In this document: piece after piece, positions 16,594-24,922 of the stretch
Position numbering within the stretch: position 1 is the stretch's first letter
Layout: each line of letters starts with the position of its first letter
NCBI GenBank assembly: GCA_035707965.1
Contig: DASSTJ010000111.1
Span: forward strand, 1-53,732
Reading direction: 5' to 3'
Source of the DNA: DASSTJ01 sp035707965
GTDB taxonomy: Bacteria > Actinomycetota > Actinomycetes > Actinomycetales > Angustibacteraceae
Length of the DNA stretch: 53,732 nt
Position numbers and translations under genes: made by a program
Notes under the pieces: model-generated
The model's input: the letters and a program-made list of their open reading frames with translations, nothing else
The model's database searches: none
What the model was told of the DNA's origin: nothing

Positions 16594-17578
16594 GACGCTG
16601 GTGCTGCATGGACCCAATCAGGTCGGTCGGGCTCTGACCGGTTCGCCACACGTACCAGGCGCCGGCGCCGACCAGGATCAGCAGCAGGAGCACCCAGACC
16701 AGGCGGGCGCCGCTCTTCGCGCGCTTGATGGTCAGGTGCAGGTCCCCGCGTGGGTCACCCAACGGACCCGGCGCCCCGCATCCGCGGTAGGTGTACTGGC
16801 CGGGTCGCAGTCCCGGCTCGACGCTCACGACCAGGCCCGCGGGCGCCTGGACGGTGTACCCGTCCTTCCGCTGCTGCCGTGTCGGCCGCAGGGTGACGTC
16901 GTGGTCGGGACCTTGGGGCGGATCGGTGACCACCGCGCGCAGGATCAGGTCACCGGGTGGCCCGAGCACTCCGGGGTGTCCGAGGCCCCGGAAGACGTAC
17001 GTCAGGTCCGGCTGACAAGGACGACAGCGCAGGAGGGTTCCGTTGTGGCGGAGCTCGAATCTGTCGCGCCACTGCGCGAAGGTCAGGACAACAGGCTGCG
17101 TCACGTGCGTGGGAGGGAACATGCCCAGGTCGTGGAAGGGGATGCCCTCCGTCGCCCGTTCAGGAGGACGCGGTGGCTGCCGTGGAGGTGGGGAGGGCAT
17201 GGATGGAGGCGGCCCCGACCGAGGGTGGTCAGCCGGGAGCTGACGGACCCGCTGCTGGGCTGCCTGCCGTTCGCTGTGCCAGGCCAGGTAACGGTCGTAC
17301 TGGGCGCGGGTGCGGACGTTGCGCAGGACCTCAGCGGCCTTGTTCACGAGCTTCAGCTCGTCTTCGAGCCGACTGTAGGCGGCGGCATCGCCCGACTCTT
17401 GGGCCGCCAGCCGCCGCTCCTGGGCCTCCTTGTGCGCTCGATGCTGCGCGTCCCGGATGTTCTTCTCGGTTGCTGTCTTGGGGTGGGCACCAAGCAAGGC
17501 GTAGAAGTCGGTTCTGTACCACTCGGCATCCCATTCGCGGTCCCAGCCAGCGAGCGCTCGCGGATCGGTCGCAGCCAA
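16589..17578 (-). CDS. Membrane-anchored DnaJ-like protein without HPD motif
   Basis: A protein of 329 residues. Residues 21-98 follow a J domain in outline (YRTDFYALLGAHPKTATEKN, then NKAAEVLRNVRTRAQYDRYL), but the HPD tripeptide that stimulates DnaK is absent; the helix after it reads RAHKEAQERR. A Pro-rich linker (113-142) leads to a region resembling the DnaJ substrate-binding domain, with two GxG...GDL turns (RGLGHPGVLGPPGDL and RGCGAPGPLGDPRGDL). One membrane helix (293-311) with a short tail follows, so the protein is tail-anchored. TTG at 17578 is preferred because GGGGAGG lies six bases before it; ATG at 17602 is the alternative. It may bind clients without recruiting DnaK. It lies in a segment that looks inserted. 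Confidence 0.65.
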   Translation of the reverse strand: MAATDPRALAGWDREWDAEWYRTDFYALLGAHPKTATEKNIRDAQHRAHKEAQERRLAAQESGDAAAYSRLEDELKLVNKAAEVLRNVRTRAQYDRYLAWHSERQAAQQRVRQLPADHPRSGPPPSMPSPPPRQPPRPPERATEGIPFHDLGMFPPTHVTQPVVLTFAQWRDRFELRHNGTLLRCRPCQPDLTYVFRGLGHPGVLGPPGDLILRAVVTDPPQGPDHDVTLRPTRQQRKDGYTVQAPAGLVVSVEPGLRPGQYTYRGCGAPGPLGDPRGDLHLTIKRAKSGARLVWVLLLLILVGAGAWYVWRTGQSPTDLIGSMQHQRP

Positions 17579-17912
17579 GGGGCACCTCCCCGTGTGACAC
17601 ATCGGCGGACCGGCGGCCGCCGGGACATCGACGGTAGCGGGCCCGGCGCGGCCAATCCGCACTTTCGAGGACGACGCCGCCTTCGATGACGGATCGCTGG
17701 CCCAGCGTCGTGCTGGTCACGGGCCGGTTGAGGGTAGCGCCAGTTCAGTGACAGATCCTCCGTCCCGGGCGGTGGTGCACGTGCCGGTGCCGGGTCTCTG
17801 CTGCGGCTGCGTGTCATCGGCTTCCAGGCGAGCACCGCCTGGCATCGTCGGCTCACTGCAGCCACGTGGTCGGGACCTGGCGACGTTCACCGCCAGGCCG
17901 ATCGACACCCGC
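17579..17912. other. 334-base gap with two hairpins
   Basis: No convincing gene. Two perfect seven-base-pair stems follow the CHAP gene on the minus strand: CCTGGCG/CGCCAGG at 17876-17897 and CCAGGCG/CGCCTGG at 17824-17842. Both are candidate terminators. A minus-strand TACCCT box near 17730 and TACCGT near 17630 could serve the DnaJ-like gene. Short open frames here lack ribosome binding sites and recognisable products. Confidence 0.5.
17824..17897 (-). terminator. Tandem hairpins after the CHAP gene
   Basis: Stem 17876-17897 (loop eight bases) begins 16 bases past the CHAP stop; stem 17824-17842 (loop five bases) follows. Both have seven perfect base pairs and are GC-rich. Confidence 0.45.
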
Positions 17913-19076
17913 TCAGCAGACCGGGACCGACCAGTCGGTGTTGTGCGTGTACGGCGTCACGCCGGGGGTGTCCCCGTTCCAGAAGGTGTTCGCGACCGCG
18001 TAGTAGGCCCCGTTCCACGGTGAGGTCGCGATCCGGTACCACCAGCCGTCCGGGTTCGCGCTGACGATCGCGGGCGCGTAGACGCGGCACTGCACCTGCA
18101 CCGACGACATCGCCGGCACCATGGGGCCCTGTCCGGACGCGTTGTACGGGTTGGTGAACGTCGGCGACCCGTGGCTGCCGGACTGCTCGGTGTAGGTGCG
18201 TGGCGGCGCTGGAGGCGCTGGTGGGGCGGGCGGCGGGGGCGTGGACGGCTTGGCGGCAGGCTTCGTTGTCGTCGTGCTGGTCCGCGGCGACGTCACCGCG
18301 CCACCAGCGGCCTTTCCGGATCCGGCGGAGGTGCCGGTCGTGGTGCCCGGCCGGGACGTCTTGCCGCCCTGCACCTGCGTGCCGGAGCCCTGCAGCCCCG
18401 GGGAGGAGCCCTGCAGGTTCGCGCTGGACCCGCCCTGCACGCTGCCGGCGCCACCTTGCAGGCCCGCGCCAGGGTTGACGGGCTGCACCTGCAACGGTGC
18501 CGGCTGCGGCGCGGCCTGCACCGGTGCGGGCGCCGGGGTCGGGGTCAGGTCCTTGAAGTGGATGAACCCGGTCCACGCGGACACGTTGTCCCACCGCTGG
18601 TCCCACCGGCCGTCGTAGTGCTTGTTGTAGTCCTGGACATACACCCGGCCGGGCTCGACCTTGACCACGTAGGCGACGTGCCCGCTGGCTCGCCACGCGA
18701 TCGACCCGACAGCAGGGGTGGAGTTCACCGTGACGCCGGCGCCGCGGGCTCGCGGGCCCCAGGCGGCCGCGTCGTCATGCCATGGCATGTCGTAGCCGTT
18801 GACCGATGACAGCATCCACGCGGCGTAGCTGGTGCACTCCCGGTTCCACTCGCGCCAGGTGTCGAACACCGAGTCCTGCCGGGCGTCCTTCCACTTGGCC
18901 GGGTAGGTGTCCCAGGTCGGGACCGGCCCGCCGGCGGCGGACAAGAACATCCGGTCGGTCTGCCCGCCGGTACCGGCCGCGGTGGTCTGGGCCGCCCTCG
19001 AGTTCAGGAACGTCATGCCGGCCATCACCACCAGCGCGGTGACCAGAGCGACCAGGACCGACTTGGGAACCCGCAT
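17913..19076 (-). CDS. Secreted CHAP-domain protein with [LV]QG repeats
   Basis: A 387-residue exported protein. An N-terminal signal or anchor (VLVALVTALVVMAGMTF) is followed by a CHAP amidase/peptidase domain (about 65-175) with catalytic C81 in RECTSYAAW and H133 in SGHVAYVVKV; such domains cleave peptidoglycan stem peptides or amide links. Residues 206-237 carry five [LV]QG units spaced 7-8 residues apart, then a Thr/Pro-rich linker. The C-terminal 90 residues (SHGSPTFTNPYNASGQGP to NTDWSVPVC) look like a small SH3-type wall-binding domain. ATG 19076 follows GGGGTGGG; GTG 19091 is the alternative. CHAP proteins are common in conjugative elements and phages, consistent with an inserted segment. 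Confidence 0.85.
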   Translation of the reverse strand: MRVPKSVLVALVTALVVMAGMTFLNSRAAQTTAAGTGGQTDRMFLSAAGGPVPTWDTYPAKWKDARQDSVFDTWREWNRECTSYAAWMLSSVNGYDMPWHDDAAAWGPRARGAGVTVNSTPAVGSIAWRASGHVAYVVKVEPGRVYVQDYNKHYDGRWDQRWDNVSAWTGFIHFKDLTPTPAPAPVQAAPQPAPLQVQPVNPGAGLQGGAGSVQGGSSANLQGSSPGLQGSGTQVQGGKTSRPGTTTGTSAGSGKAAGGAVTSPRTSTTTTKPAAKPSTPPPPAPPAPPAPPRTYTEQSGSHGSPTFTNPYNASGQGPMVPAMSSVQVQCRVYAPAIVSANPDGWWYRIATSPWNGAYYAVANTFWNGDTPGVTPYTHNTDWSVPVC

Positions 19077-19350
19077 GACCCACCCCGACACGACCGGGGC
19101 CGCTGGATGGGGCCCACTGTCGGCACACTAGAACCATCGCTGGCCCGTCGCCATGACTTTCGGCCGTTCTCCGGACTCGGTCGCCGCGCGTGTGGTCGCT
19201 CGTGATTCCCGTCAGTCCCGTTGTCCGCCGCTGCTGCAGTCCTCGGGGCAGACGGCAGGCGGCGCGGCGCTTTGTCAGGCGGCACACCGCACGTGTCACC
19301 GGTGCACCGGCCGGCGAGGAAGGCGCAGGTCGGACCCCTAGAATGACCGA
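19077..19350. other. Intergenic stretch upstream of the CHAP gene
   Basis: No gene recognised. A minus-strand TAGTGT box near 19120 could be the CHAP promoter, giving a leader of about 40 bases. The right edge of the stretch abuts the relic of the acyl-CoA dehydrogenase 3' end. Confidence 0.4.
19339..19344 (+). promoter_or_regulatory. -10 box before the small relic ORF
   Basis: TAGAAT, six bases, then ATG at 19351. It may drive a leaderless mRNA through the small ORF into the membrane protein gene at 19427. Confidence 0.4.
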
Positions 19351-19434
19351 ATGGCGCAGACCACCCAGATCGACGAGGACACGACCCAGATCCAGCGCCT
19401 CGTGATGGCGCGCCGCCCGCTGAGTCGTGGCTGA
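19351..19434 (+). pseudogene. Relic of an acyl-CoA dehydrogenase 3' end (27 codons)
   Basis: The small frame encodes TTQIDEDTTQIQRLVMARR before its stop, matching ITQIYEGTNQIQRLVMARQ at the end of the gene at 15386-16552. Over 56 aligned bases (19359-19414 against 16471-16526) 49 are identical, and both copies are read in the same frame. The catalytic Glu is kept, but the Tyr before it and the Gly after it are changed to Asp. No upstream part of an acyl-CoA dehydrogenase is present. It overlaps the next gene by eight bases in another frame. It could be a leftover from integration into a dehydrogenase gene, or now act as a leader ORF. Confidence 0.6.
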
Positions 19435-21694
19435 CGCCGTCGGCGGAGGCGAACGCCGGGGCACCGGCAGCCCGACCGCCGACGCCGGGCAACGACCTGG
19501 ACCCGCGGACCGCACGCGGACGGCGTCCGGCGGCTCTGGACCCCGAGCCGGCGTCCTGTCCGGACGCGACCTCGGTCGGCGGTGCGCGCACGCCGTGCCC
19601 GGAGGCTTCGTCCTGCTCATGGGCTGCTGGACGCTCGCCTACTGGGTCGGTCTGGCCCTGCACCTGCGTGTCGAGATCATCGGTGCGCTGACCGCGGTGC
19701 TCCTGGTCGCGGTCGCGCTCGTCAGCTCCCGCGCGCGAGGGCATGCCGAAGAGGCGGCGCCCCTGCCGTCTGGCGCGGGCGGTGCGCGCCCCGACCCCGT
19801 TCCCGCCGCAACGTGGCCACGGCTCGTCCGCTGGCAGCGGCTCGGCATCCTGGTGGGCTACGCGGTCGTGGTGGTGCTGGCGCTGAAGGTCAGCCGAGTG
19901 CTGGCCCTCGTGGTGCTCCTGGTCGCCGCGCTCGCCGCGCTCGCTCGGTGGTGGTGGATGACGCGTCGCTCGTCGGCGAGCGACCCCGCGGGCAGCGCGT
20001 CGGTCAGCGGTACGGATGGGCACCACGTCGTGCAGCCACGGACCCGCGTCGGCTGGCTGTTGGCGCGTCAGGGCACGTGGTGGCGGCTGGGCACCTGGGT
20101 GGTCGCGGTGGCGCTCGCGGGCCTCTCCACGCAGTTCGCGCGTCCGGACGGCGACGACGTCTACTTCGTGGGCTTCTCCACCTACGTCGCCCAGCACGGC
20201 CTCATCCCGTTGCGCGACACCCTCATGTCCGCCCAGGTCTTTCCCGCGATGGCGACGTACGACCCGCCCCTCCACTCGTGGGAGACGCTGATCGGGCTGG
20301 CCGCGCGCCTGACGGGGATCGCGTCGCCGACGATGACCTACTCGGTCGTGCTGCCGGTCATGGTCGTCGTCGCGGTGCTCGCGCTCGCGCGGTTGATCGA
20401 CGAGGTTCGGGTGCCGTGGCCGCTGCTCTCGCTGTGCACCGCGAGCGTGCTGCTGCTGCTGGACGGCGGCGGCTCAGCGACCTTCGGGCTGCTGTGGATC
20501 AGCCGGCTCTGGGTGGGCAAGGTCGTGCTGGTGGCCGTCGTCGTGCCGATGCTGGTGGTCTACAGCCATCGCTGGCTCGAGAGGCGCTCGGGCTGGGACC
20601 TGGTCATGCTGGTCGCTGCGACCGTCACCGCCGTGGGGGTGAGCAGCTCTGGCGTCTTCGTCGCCCTTCTCGTCCTGGGCGCCGTCATGGTCGCAGCGAT
20701 CGTCCTCCGCCGTTACCGCGCCGGGGCCCTGCTCCTGCTGCCCATGGTCCCGCCCGCAGTGATCGGGCTGCTCACCGTCGTCCTCGCGCCCGGGGCGCCG
20801 GGACCGGCCCAGCCTCTGCCGCCGCAGCTCGACCAGCCTGACCAGACGCTGGGCGGCAGCAGCGACGTGCTGCTGAGGATCTTCGTGCTGAACGGCTGGC
20901 ACCTCGTGGTGGTCGTCGGCGCGGTCACTCTCGGCGTGCTGGGACTCAGGAGCCGGACGGCGCGCGCGATGGTGGTGAGCCTGCTCGCCGTCTTCGCCGT
21001 CATCGTGTCGCCGTGGGGCAACGCTGCCCTGCTGCGGGTCCTGCCGGTGCTGGACGCCGTGATGTGGCGCATGTGGTTCCTCGTGCCGCTGCCGCTGCTG
21101 CTGGCGGCGTTGCCAGCCGGCTGCGTCGCCGTGCTCACCGGCACCCCCCGACGTCTGGGATGCGCGGACGCCCCTGCCAGGGCCCGGTGGCCCAGGGCAG
21201 CCCTCGCCGTCGTCGTCGCCGGCGCCGCAGTGGCGGGTTTCGCCGCCTCCGGCCGGCCGATCGTCGAGGGCCCTGACGCGCACCGCACGGGCTGGCTGGA
21301 CTACAAGGCCGCTCCCGGCGACCAGCAGGCGTTCGAGTTCGTCGCGGGTCAGGCGAAGGACGGCGACGTCGTCCTCTCGCCGAGCGCCTCGGCGCACCTC
21401 GTTCCGGTGGCCACCAGCCGCTGGTTCGCGGTGGCCCCCCGGCTGGACTACCTGCGCAGCGGCTACTACCGCTCTCTGCCTCAGGTCCACGCGGTGACGC
21501 GGCTTCGGCTGCAGGCCTGGGTGCGCGGCCTCGCGCCCCTGCCCACCACGGAGCTTGCTCGGGACCTCGAGCAGGTCGGCGTCGACCTCGTGTGCACGAG
21601 CCGGCGCTTCCCCGGCCGCCAGGCGCAGCTGGTCACGCTCGGCTGGCACGAGACCGGGCGCGGCCGCTACGCCTGCTTCCGGCAGTCATCCTGA
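19427..21694 (+). CDS. Large polytopic membrane protein, GT-C/DUF6077-like
   Basis: A 755-residue membrane protein with about 14 hydrophobic helices after a disordered Gly/Pro-rich N-terminus of about 60 residues. A luminal loop after the helix at about 220-235 contains ARPDGDDVYFVGFSTYVAQH and TYDPPLHSWE, the place where GT-C fold enzymes carry their acidic catalytic motif. The extracytoplasmic C-terminal 180 residues are soluble. Actinobacterial polysaccharide loci often carry such proteins (DUF6077-type); roles as polyprenyl-phosphate-dependent glycosyltransferase or polymerase are inferred. The GTG start at 19427 overlaps the small relic ORF. The gene converges with the membrane protein gene at 21719-23236. 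Confidence 0.65.
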   Translation: MADAVGGGERRGTGSPTADAGQRPGPADRTRTASGGSGPRAGVLSGRDLGRRCAHAVPGGFVLLMGCWTLAYWVGLALHLRVEIIGALTAVLLVAVALVSSRARGHAEEAAPLPSGAGGARPDPVPAATWPRLVRWQRLGILVGYAVVVVLALKVSRVLALVVLLVAALAALARWWWMTRRSSASDPAGSASVSGTDGHHVVQPRTRVGWLLARQGTWWRLGTWVVAVALAGLSTQFARPDGDDVYFVGFSTYVAQHGLIPLRDTLMSAQVFPAMATYDPPLHSWETLIGLAARLTGIASPTMTYSVVLPVMVVVAVLALARLIDEVRVPWPLLSLCTASVLLLLDGGGSATFGLLWISRLWVGKVVLVAVVVPMLVVYSHRWLERRSGWDLVMLVAATVTAVGVSSSGVFVALLVLGAVMVAAIVLRRYRAGALLLLPMVPPAVIGLLTVVLAPGAPGPAQPLPPQLDQPDQTLGGSSDVLLRIFVLNGWHLVVVVGAVTLGVLGLRSRTARAMVVSLLAVFAVIVSPWGNAALLRVLPVLDAVMWRMWFLVPLPLLLAALPAGCVAVLTGTPRRLGCADAPARARWPRAALAVVVAGAAVAGFAASGRPIVEGPDAHRTGWLDYKAAPGDQQAFEFVAGQAKDGDVVLSPSASAHLVPVATSRWFAVAPRLDYLRSGYYRSLPQVHAVTRLRLQAWVRGLAPLPTTELARDLEQVGVDLVCTSRRFPGRQAQLVTLGWHETGRGRYACFRQSS

Positions 21695-21718
21695 GCCGAA
21701 GGGTCCGCCGCGTCGAGG

Positions 21719-23236
21719 TCACGGACGACGGTAGACGCGGATCGCCCCCTGGCGTTCCACGAGCCGCCCTTCGTGCAGGCGCTTCAGCCCGGGCTTGGTG
21801 ATCAGCCACCGCTCCCCGTGGGTGAGGACCTGGGCGTCCGCCGAGACCAGGTAGTCGACGAGGTACCGCTGGTAGGGCGCGTTGTCGATCCTCGGCACGA
21901 CCCGTCCGTCCGGCTGCTGCATCTGGAACCTGTCGTACACCGAGCCGGTGACGTCCACCGGGACGACGCACCCCGCGCGGAGCGACGACGTCAGCGTGTC
22001 GGTGATGGCGAGCATGGACGGCGTCTCGGTCGCCACGCACCGCGCGCCGGCCACCGCCTGCTGCAGAGCGTGCCGGTCGAGGGGGCTGCCGAACGGTGGG
22101 GCCAGCGCCGGAAGCTCCAGGAGCAGGACGAGGAACGGCACTGCGAGCGTCAGCCGACCTCGGCGGCGTCCGGCTCGCGCCCACCAGGCCCCTGCCGCCC
22201 CGGCGACGACAAGGGCGAGCGGTGCCGCGACGAACTCGCCGTAGTGGGTGAAGTACGACGGGCTGGTCACGAGCATGACGCTCGTGGCGGCGAGCAGCAG
22301 CACGAGCAGACCGTTGCCGGCGCGCCAGACGATCGCGCAGCAGGCAAGCACGACCAGGCAGACCGGGACGAGTACGAGCACGGCGGGAACCCCGCTGAGG
22401 GACGGCGCCGCGCGGTGCAGCGAGCTGGCGTCCAGCGCCCGGCTCACGAGGGACGGCGTGGACGTCGGGCGGCTCAGCTGGTCGATGAGGACCATCCGCA
22501 CCATCTCGCGCGGAGCGAGCAGCAGGAAGGGCCCGCAGACGGCGACAGCGGTCCCCACCGCGCCACCCGCCAGCCGTGCCGCCGCCCCCGTGCCGTGGCG
22601 GCGCCAGACCCACAGACCCACCACCGCCAGGGGGACGACGCCCCAGATCTTCATGCAGGCGCCGAAGCCGAGGGCAGCGCCGGCCACGAGCACGGCCCAG
22701 CGTGCCGGTCGGGTGCGCCAGACCAGCAGCAGCGCCGTGAGCAGGCACGTGGTCCCCACGCCGGGCAGCAGCGTGGTGCGGGTCGAGTACACCGACGAGA
22801 ACCAGAAGGCGTAGAAGAGCCCGCCCAGCGCGGCGGCGGCCAGACGTGGCGATCGTCCCACCGTGGTGCGTGCGCTGACCGCAGCCACCAGCCCGGCGTT
22901 GACGGCCCCCAGCGCCATGAACGTCAGGCGTGCCACGGCCAGGCCGGTGTGGTCGCTCGTGAGCCGGCCGAGCTCGGCGAACGGCGCCATCAGCAGGAGG
23001 ATCCCCGGCGGGTGCAGGAAGGTGAAGTCGGAGTAGGGCATCCTGCCCGCCACCAGCGCCGCGCCGCCGGTGAAGTACACGCCGTCGTCGTAGCCGAGGA
23101 CGCCGTCCAGGCCGCTACCGCGCAGCACGGGGACCAGGCGGGCCACGAAGCCGGCCAGGACGGCCGACACGATCACGACGGTGTGCGCCGAGTCCCAGCG
23201 ACGGATCGCCGTTCTCTCGACGGCCCAGGCCTTCAC
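21719..23236 (-). CDS. GT-C fold membrane glycosyltransferase (GT39/ArnT-like)
   Basis: A 505-residue integral membrane protein with about 11 helices. The first periplasmic loop contains LGYDDGVYFTGGAALVAG followed by MPYSDFTFLHPPG; an acidic pair after the first helix and an HPPG segment are characteristic of PMT/ArnT-type GT-C enzymes, which use polyprenyl-phosphate sugars outside the membrane. The C-terminal 110 residues are soluble and include ATETPSMLAITDTL. GTG 23236 is six bases from a TAGCAT box on the minus strand. The opposite strand is open for about 500 codons but codes nothing recognisable. It probably adds a side-branch sugar to a wall polymer or glycosylates protein. Confidence 0.75.
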   Translation of the reverse strand: MKAWAVERTAIRRWDSAHTVVIVSAVLAGFVARLVPVLRGSGLDGVLGYDDGVYFTGGAALVAGRMPYSDFTFLHPPGILLLMAPFAELGRLTSDHTGLAVARLTFMALGAVNAGLVAAVSARTTVGRSPRLAAAALGGLFYAFWFSSVYSTRTTLLPGVGTTCLLTALLLVWRTRPARWAVLVAGAALGFGACMKIWGVVPLAVVGLWVWRRHGTGAAARLAGGAVGTAVAVCGPFLLLAPREMVRMVLIDQLSRPTSTPSLVSRALDASSLHRAAPSLSGVPAVLVLVPVCLVVLACCAIVWRAGNGLLVLLLAATSVMLVTSPSYFTHYGEFVAAPLALVVAGAAGAWWARAGRRRGRLTLAVPFLVLLLELPALAPPFGSPLDRHALQQAVAGARCVATETPSMLAITDTLTSSLRAGCVVPVDVTGSVYDRFQMQQPDGRVVPRIDNAPYQRYLVDYLVSADAQVLTHGERWLITKPGLKRLHEGRLVERQGAIRVYRRP

Positions 23237-23242
23237 GTGAGC

Positions 23243-23248
23243 ATGCTA
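23243..23248 (-). promoter_or_regulatory. -10 box of a leaderless promoter (GT-C protein)
   Basis: TAGCAT on the minus strand, six bases before the GTG at 23236. Confidence 0.5.
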
Positions 23249-23352
23249 AGGACGGCGAGCGGGCGGGCCGAGCAGGTGGCTCCGGGTGTCGTCGACGGCT
23301 GCGGACACGCGGAACGGTACAGACGTCGGACGGGTCGCCCGGTCATGCCGGA

Positions 23353-23358
23353 TACTTT
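23353..23358 (+). promoter_or_regulatory. -10 box of a leaderless promoter (LCP protein)
   Basis: TACTTT, seven bases, then ATG at 23366. This spacing is why that ATG was preferred over the one at 23345. Confidence 0.45.
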
Positions 23359-23365
23359 CCCCACG

Positions 23366-24922
23366 ATGCCCACTCCCGCCCGGCCGTCGTCCAGCCGACC
23401 CCAGAGCCCCTCGCCCCGACCCGTCGACCACGGGTCGGGCAGCGGCGCTGCCGGCGCGGTGGGCCGCACCGTCCCGACGACGCGACCGGTCCGTGAACCT
23501 GCTGGGCTCAGCCAGGCCATGCGGACCCGTCGTGCCTTCCTGCTCGTCCTGATCACGCTCGTCGTGCCCGGCAGCGCGCAGATCGTGGCCGGCAACCGCC
23601 GTCTCGGCCGTATCGCCCTGCGGGTGTGGCTGGCTGCCATCGTGGTGGTCGCCGCGCTGCTGGTCCTCTACCTTCTCGACCGCACGGCCGTCTTCGGGCT
23701 CGTGACCCGCAGCGCGTTCCTGCTGCTCGTCGTCGTCGTCCTCGTCGCGAGCGCGATCGGCTGGTTCCTGCTGGTCGTCGACGCCTGGCGGCTGGCTCGG
23801 CCGGTCGACCTGAGCGGCCTGGGCCGTGGAGCGCTGGCGGCGGTCACCGTCGTCACGGTGCTGGTGTCGAGCGGCACCATGCTCGTCGGAGCGCGACAGG
23901 TGATGGCCGGCCGCGACCTCATCTCGGGCGTGTTCGGTGGCAACACCAGGTCGGCGGCCGTCGAGGGCCGCTACAACGTGCTGCTGCTCGGCGGCGACGC
24001 CGGAAGCGACCGGATCGGCGTCCGCCCCGACAGCATCACGCTGGCCAGCATCGACGCGAAGACCGGCCGCACCGTGCTGTTCTCCTTGCCGCGCAACTTG
24101 CAGAACATCCCGTTCCCGGCCGACTCGCCCATGCACCAGGCGCTGCCCCACGGTTTCGACTGCGGAGACGCCTGCCTGCTCAACGCCGTCTACACCTACG
24201 CGACCCAGCACAAGGGGATCTACGGCTCCACGGTCAAGGACCCGGGCGCGCAGGCGACGATGGACGCCGTCGAGGCCATCACCGGGCTCACGGTCAACTA
24301 CTACGTCCTCATCGACCTCAAGGGCTTCCAGCACCTGGTGGACGCCGTGGACGGCATCACCTTGAACGTCAACCGGCGCGTCCCGATCGGCGGTGGGAGC
24401 AGCCGCATCACGGGCTGGATCGAGCCCGGCAAGAACAAGCACCTCGACGGTTACCACGCGCTCTGGTTCGCCCGGTCCCGCGAGGGGTCGAGCGACTACG
24501 AGCGGATGGCGCGTCAGCGCTGCGTGATGACGGCCATGCTGCAGCAGGTCAACCCCGCGACGATGCTCACGAAGTTCCGGGCCGTCGCGAAGGCGTCGGC
24601 CCAGGTGGTCAGCACGGACATCCCGGAGTCCGACCTGGGAACGTTCGTGGACCTGGGACTGAAGGCGAAGGCCGAGAAGGTCACCAGCGTGCAGTTCGTG
24701 CCTCCGCTCATCACCCCCGCCCACCCCGACTTCGCCCGCATCCGCCAGCTCGTGGCCGGCGCCATCACGAAGTCCGAGAAGCCGTCGGGCTCCGGTGGGG
24801 CGTCGAGCGCCGGGTCGAGCAGCTCGAGCAAGGCCGCGTCGCCGTCCAGCCGCCCGTCGAACGCTGGCGCGGAAGGCAGCGAGCCGGTGGACGCCAAGGC
24901 GGTCTGCAGTGCCGTCTCCTGA
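23366..24922 (+). CDS. LytR-CpsA-Psr (LCP) family wall-polymer ligase
   Basis: A 518-residue membrane protein. A Ser/Pro-rich cytoplasmic tail (1-50) is followed by four membrane helices (about 57-75, 82-104, 117-139, 155-175), more than the single anchor of classical LCP proteins. An extracytoplasmic LCP domain starts near residue 203: NVLLLGGDAGSD, GVRPDSITLASID and LPRNLQNIP, then YERMARQRCVMTAML. The Asp and Arg residues of these motifs bind the pyrophosphate of lipid-linked polymers. LCP enzymes transfer such polymers to peptidoglycan or arabinogalactan. The C-terminus is a Ser-rich tail. The next gene overlaps by 14 bases. It is the likely anchoring enzyme for polymers made by this region. 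Confidence 0.88.
   Translation: MPTPARPSSSRPQSPSPRPVDHGSGSGAAGAVGRTVPTTRPVREPAGLSQAMRTRRAFLLVLITLVVPGSAQIVAGNRRLGRIALRVWLAAIVVVAALLVLYLLDRTAVFGLVTRSAFLLLVVVVLVASAIGWFLLVVDAWRLARPVDLSGLGRGALAAVTVVTVLVSSGTMLVGARQVMAGRDLISGVFGGNTRSAAVEGRYNVLLLGGDAGSDRIGVRPDSITLASIDAKTGRTVLFSLPRNLQNIPFPADSPMHQALPHGFDCGDACLLNAVYTYATQHKGIYGSTVKDPGAQATMDAVEAITGLTVNYYVLIDLKGFQHLVDAVDGITLNVNRRVPIGGGSSRITGWIEPGKNKHLDGYHALWFARSREGSSDYERMARQRCVMTAMLQQVNPATMLTKFRAVAKASAQVVSTDIPESDLGTFVDLGLKAKAEKVTSVQFVPPLITPAHPDFARIRQLVAGAITKSEKPSGSGGASSAGSSSSSKAASPSSRPSNAGAEGSEPVDAKAVCSAVS

Noticed and set aside
16553..19350. Intact mobile element
   Set aside because: No integrase, transposase, terminal inverted repeats or conjugation genes are present. 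Only a possible footprint remains.
21773..23344. Very long plus-strand open frame upstream of and in frame with the LCP gene
   Set aside because: It is antisense to a clear membrane glycosyltransferase gene, its product is Arg/Gly/His/Glu-rich without domains, and the LCP start is fixed by a -10 box at 23353. It reflects high GC with few stops.
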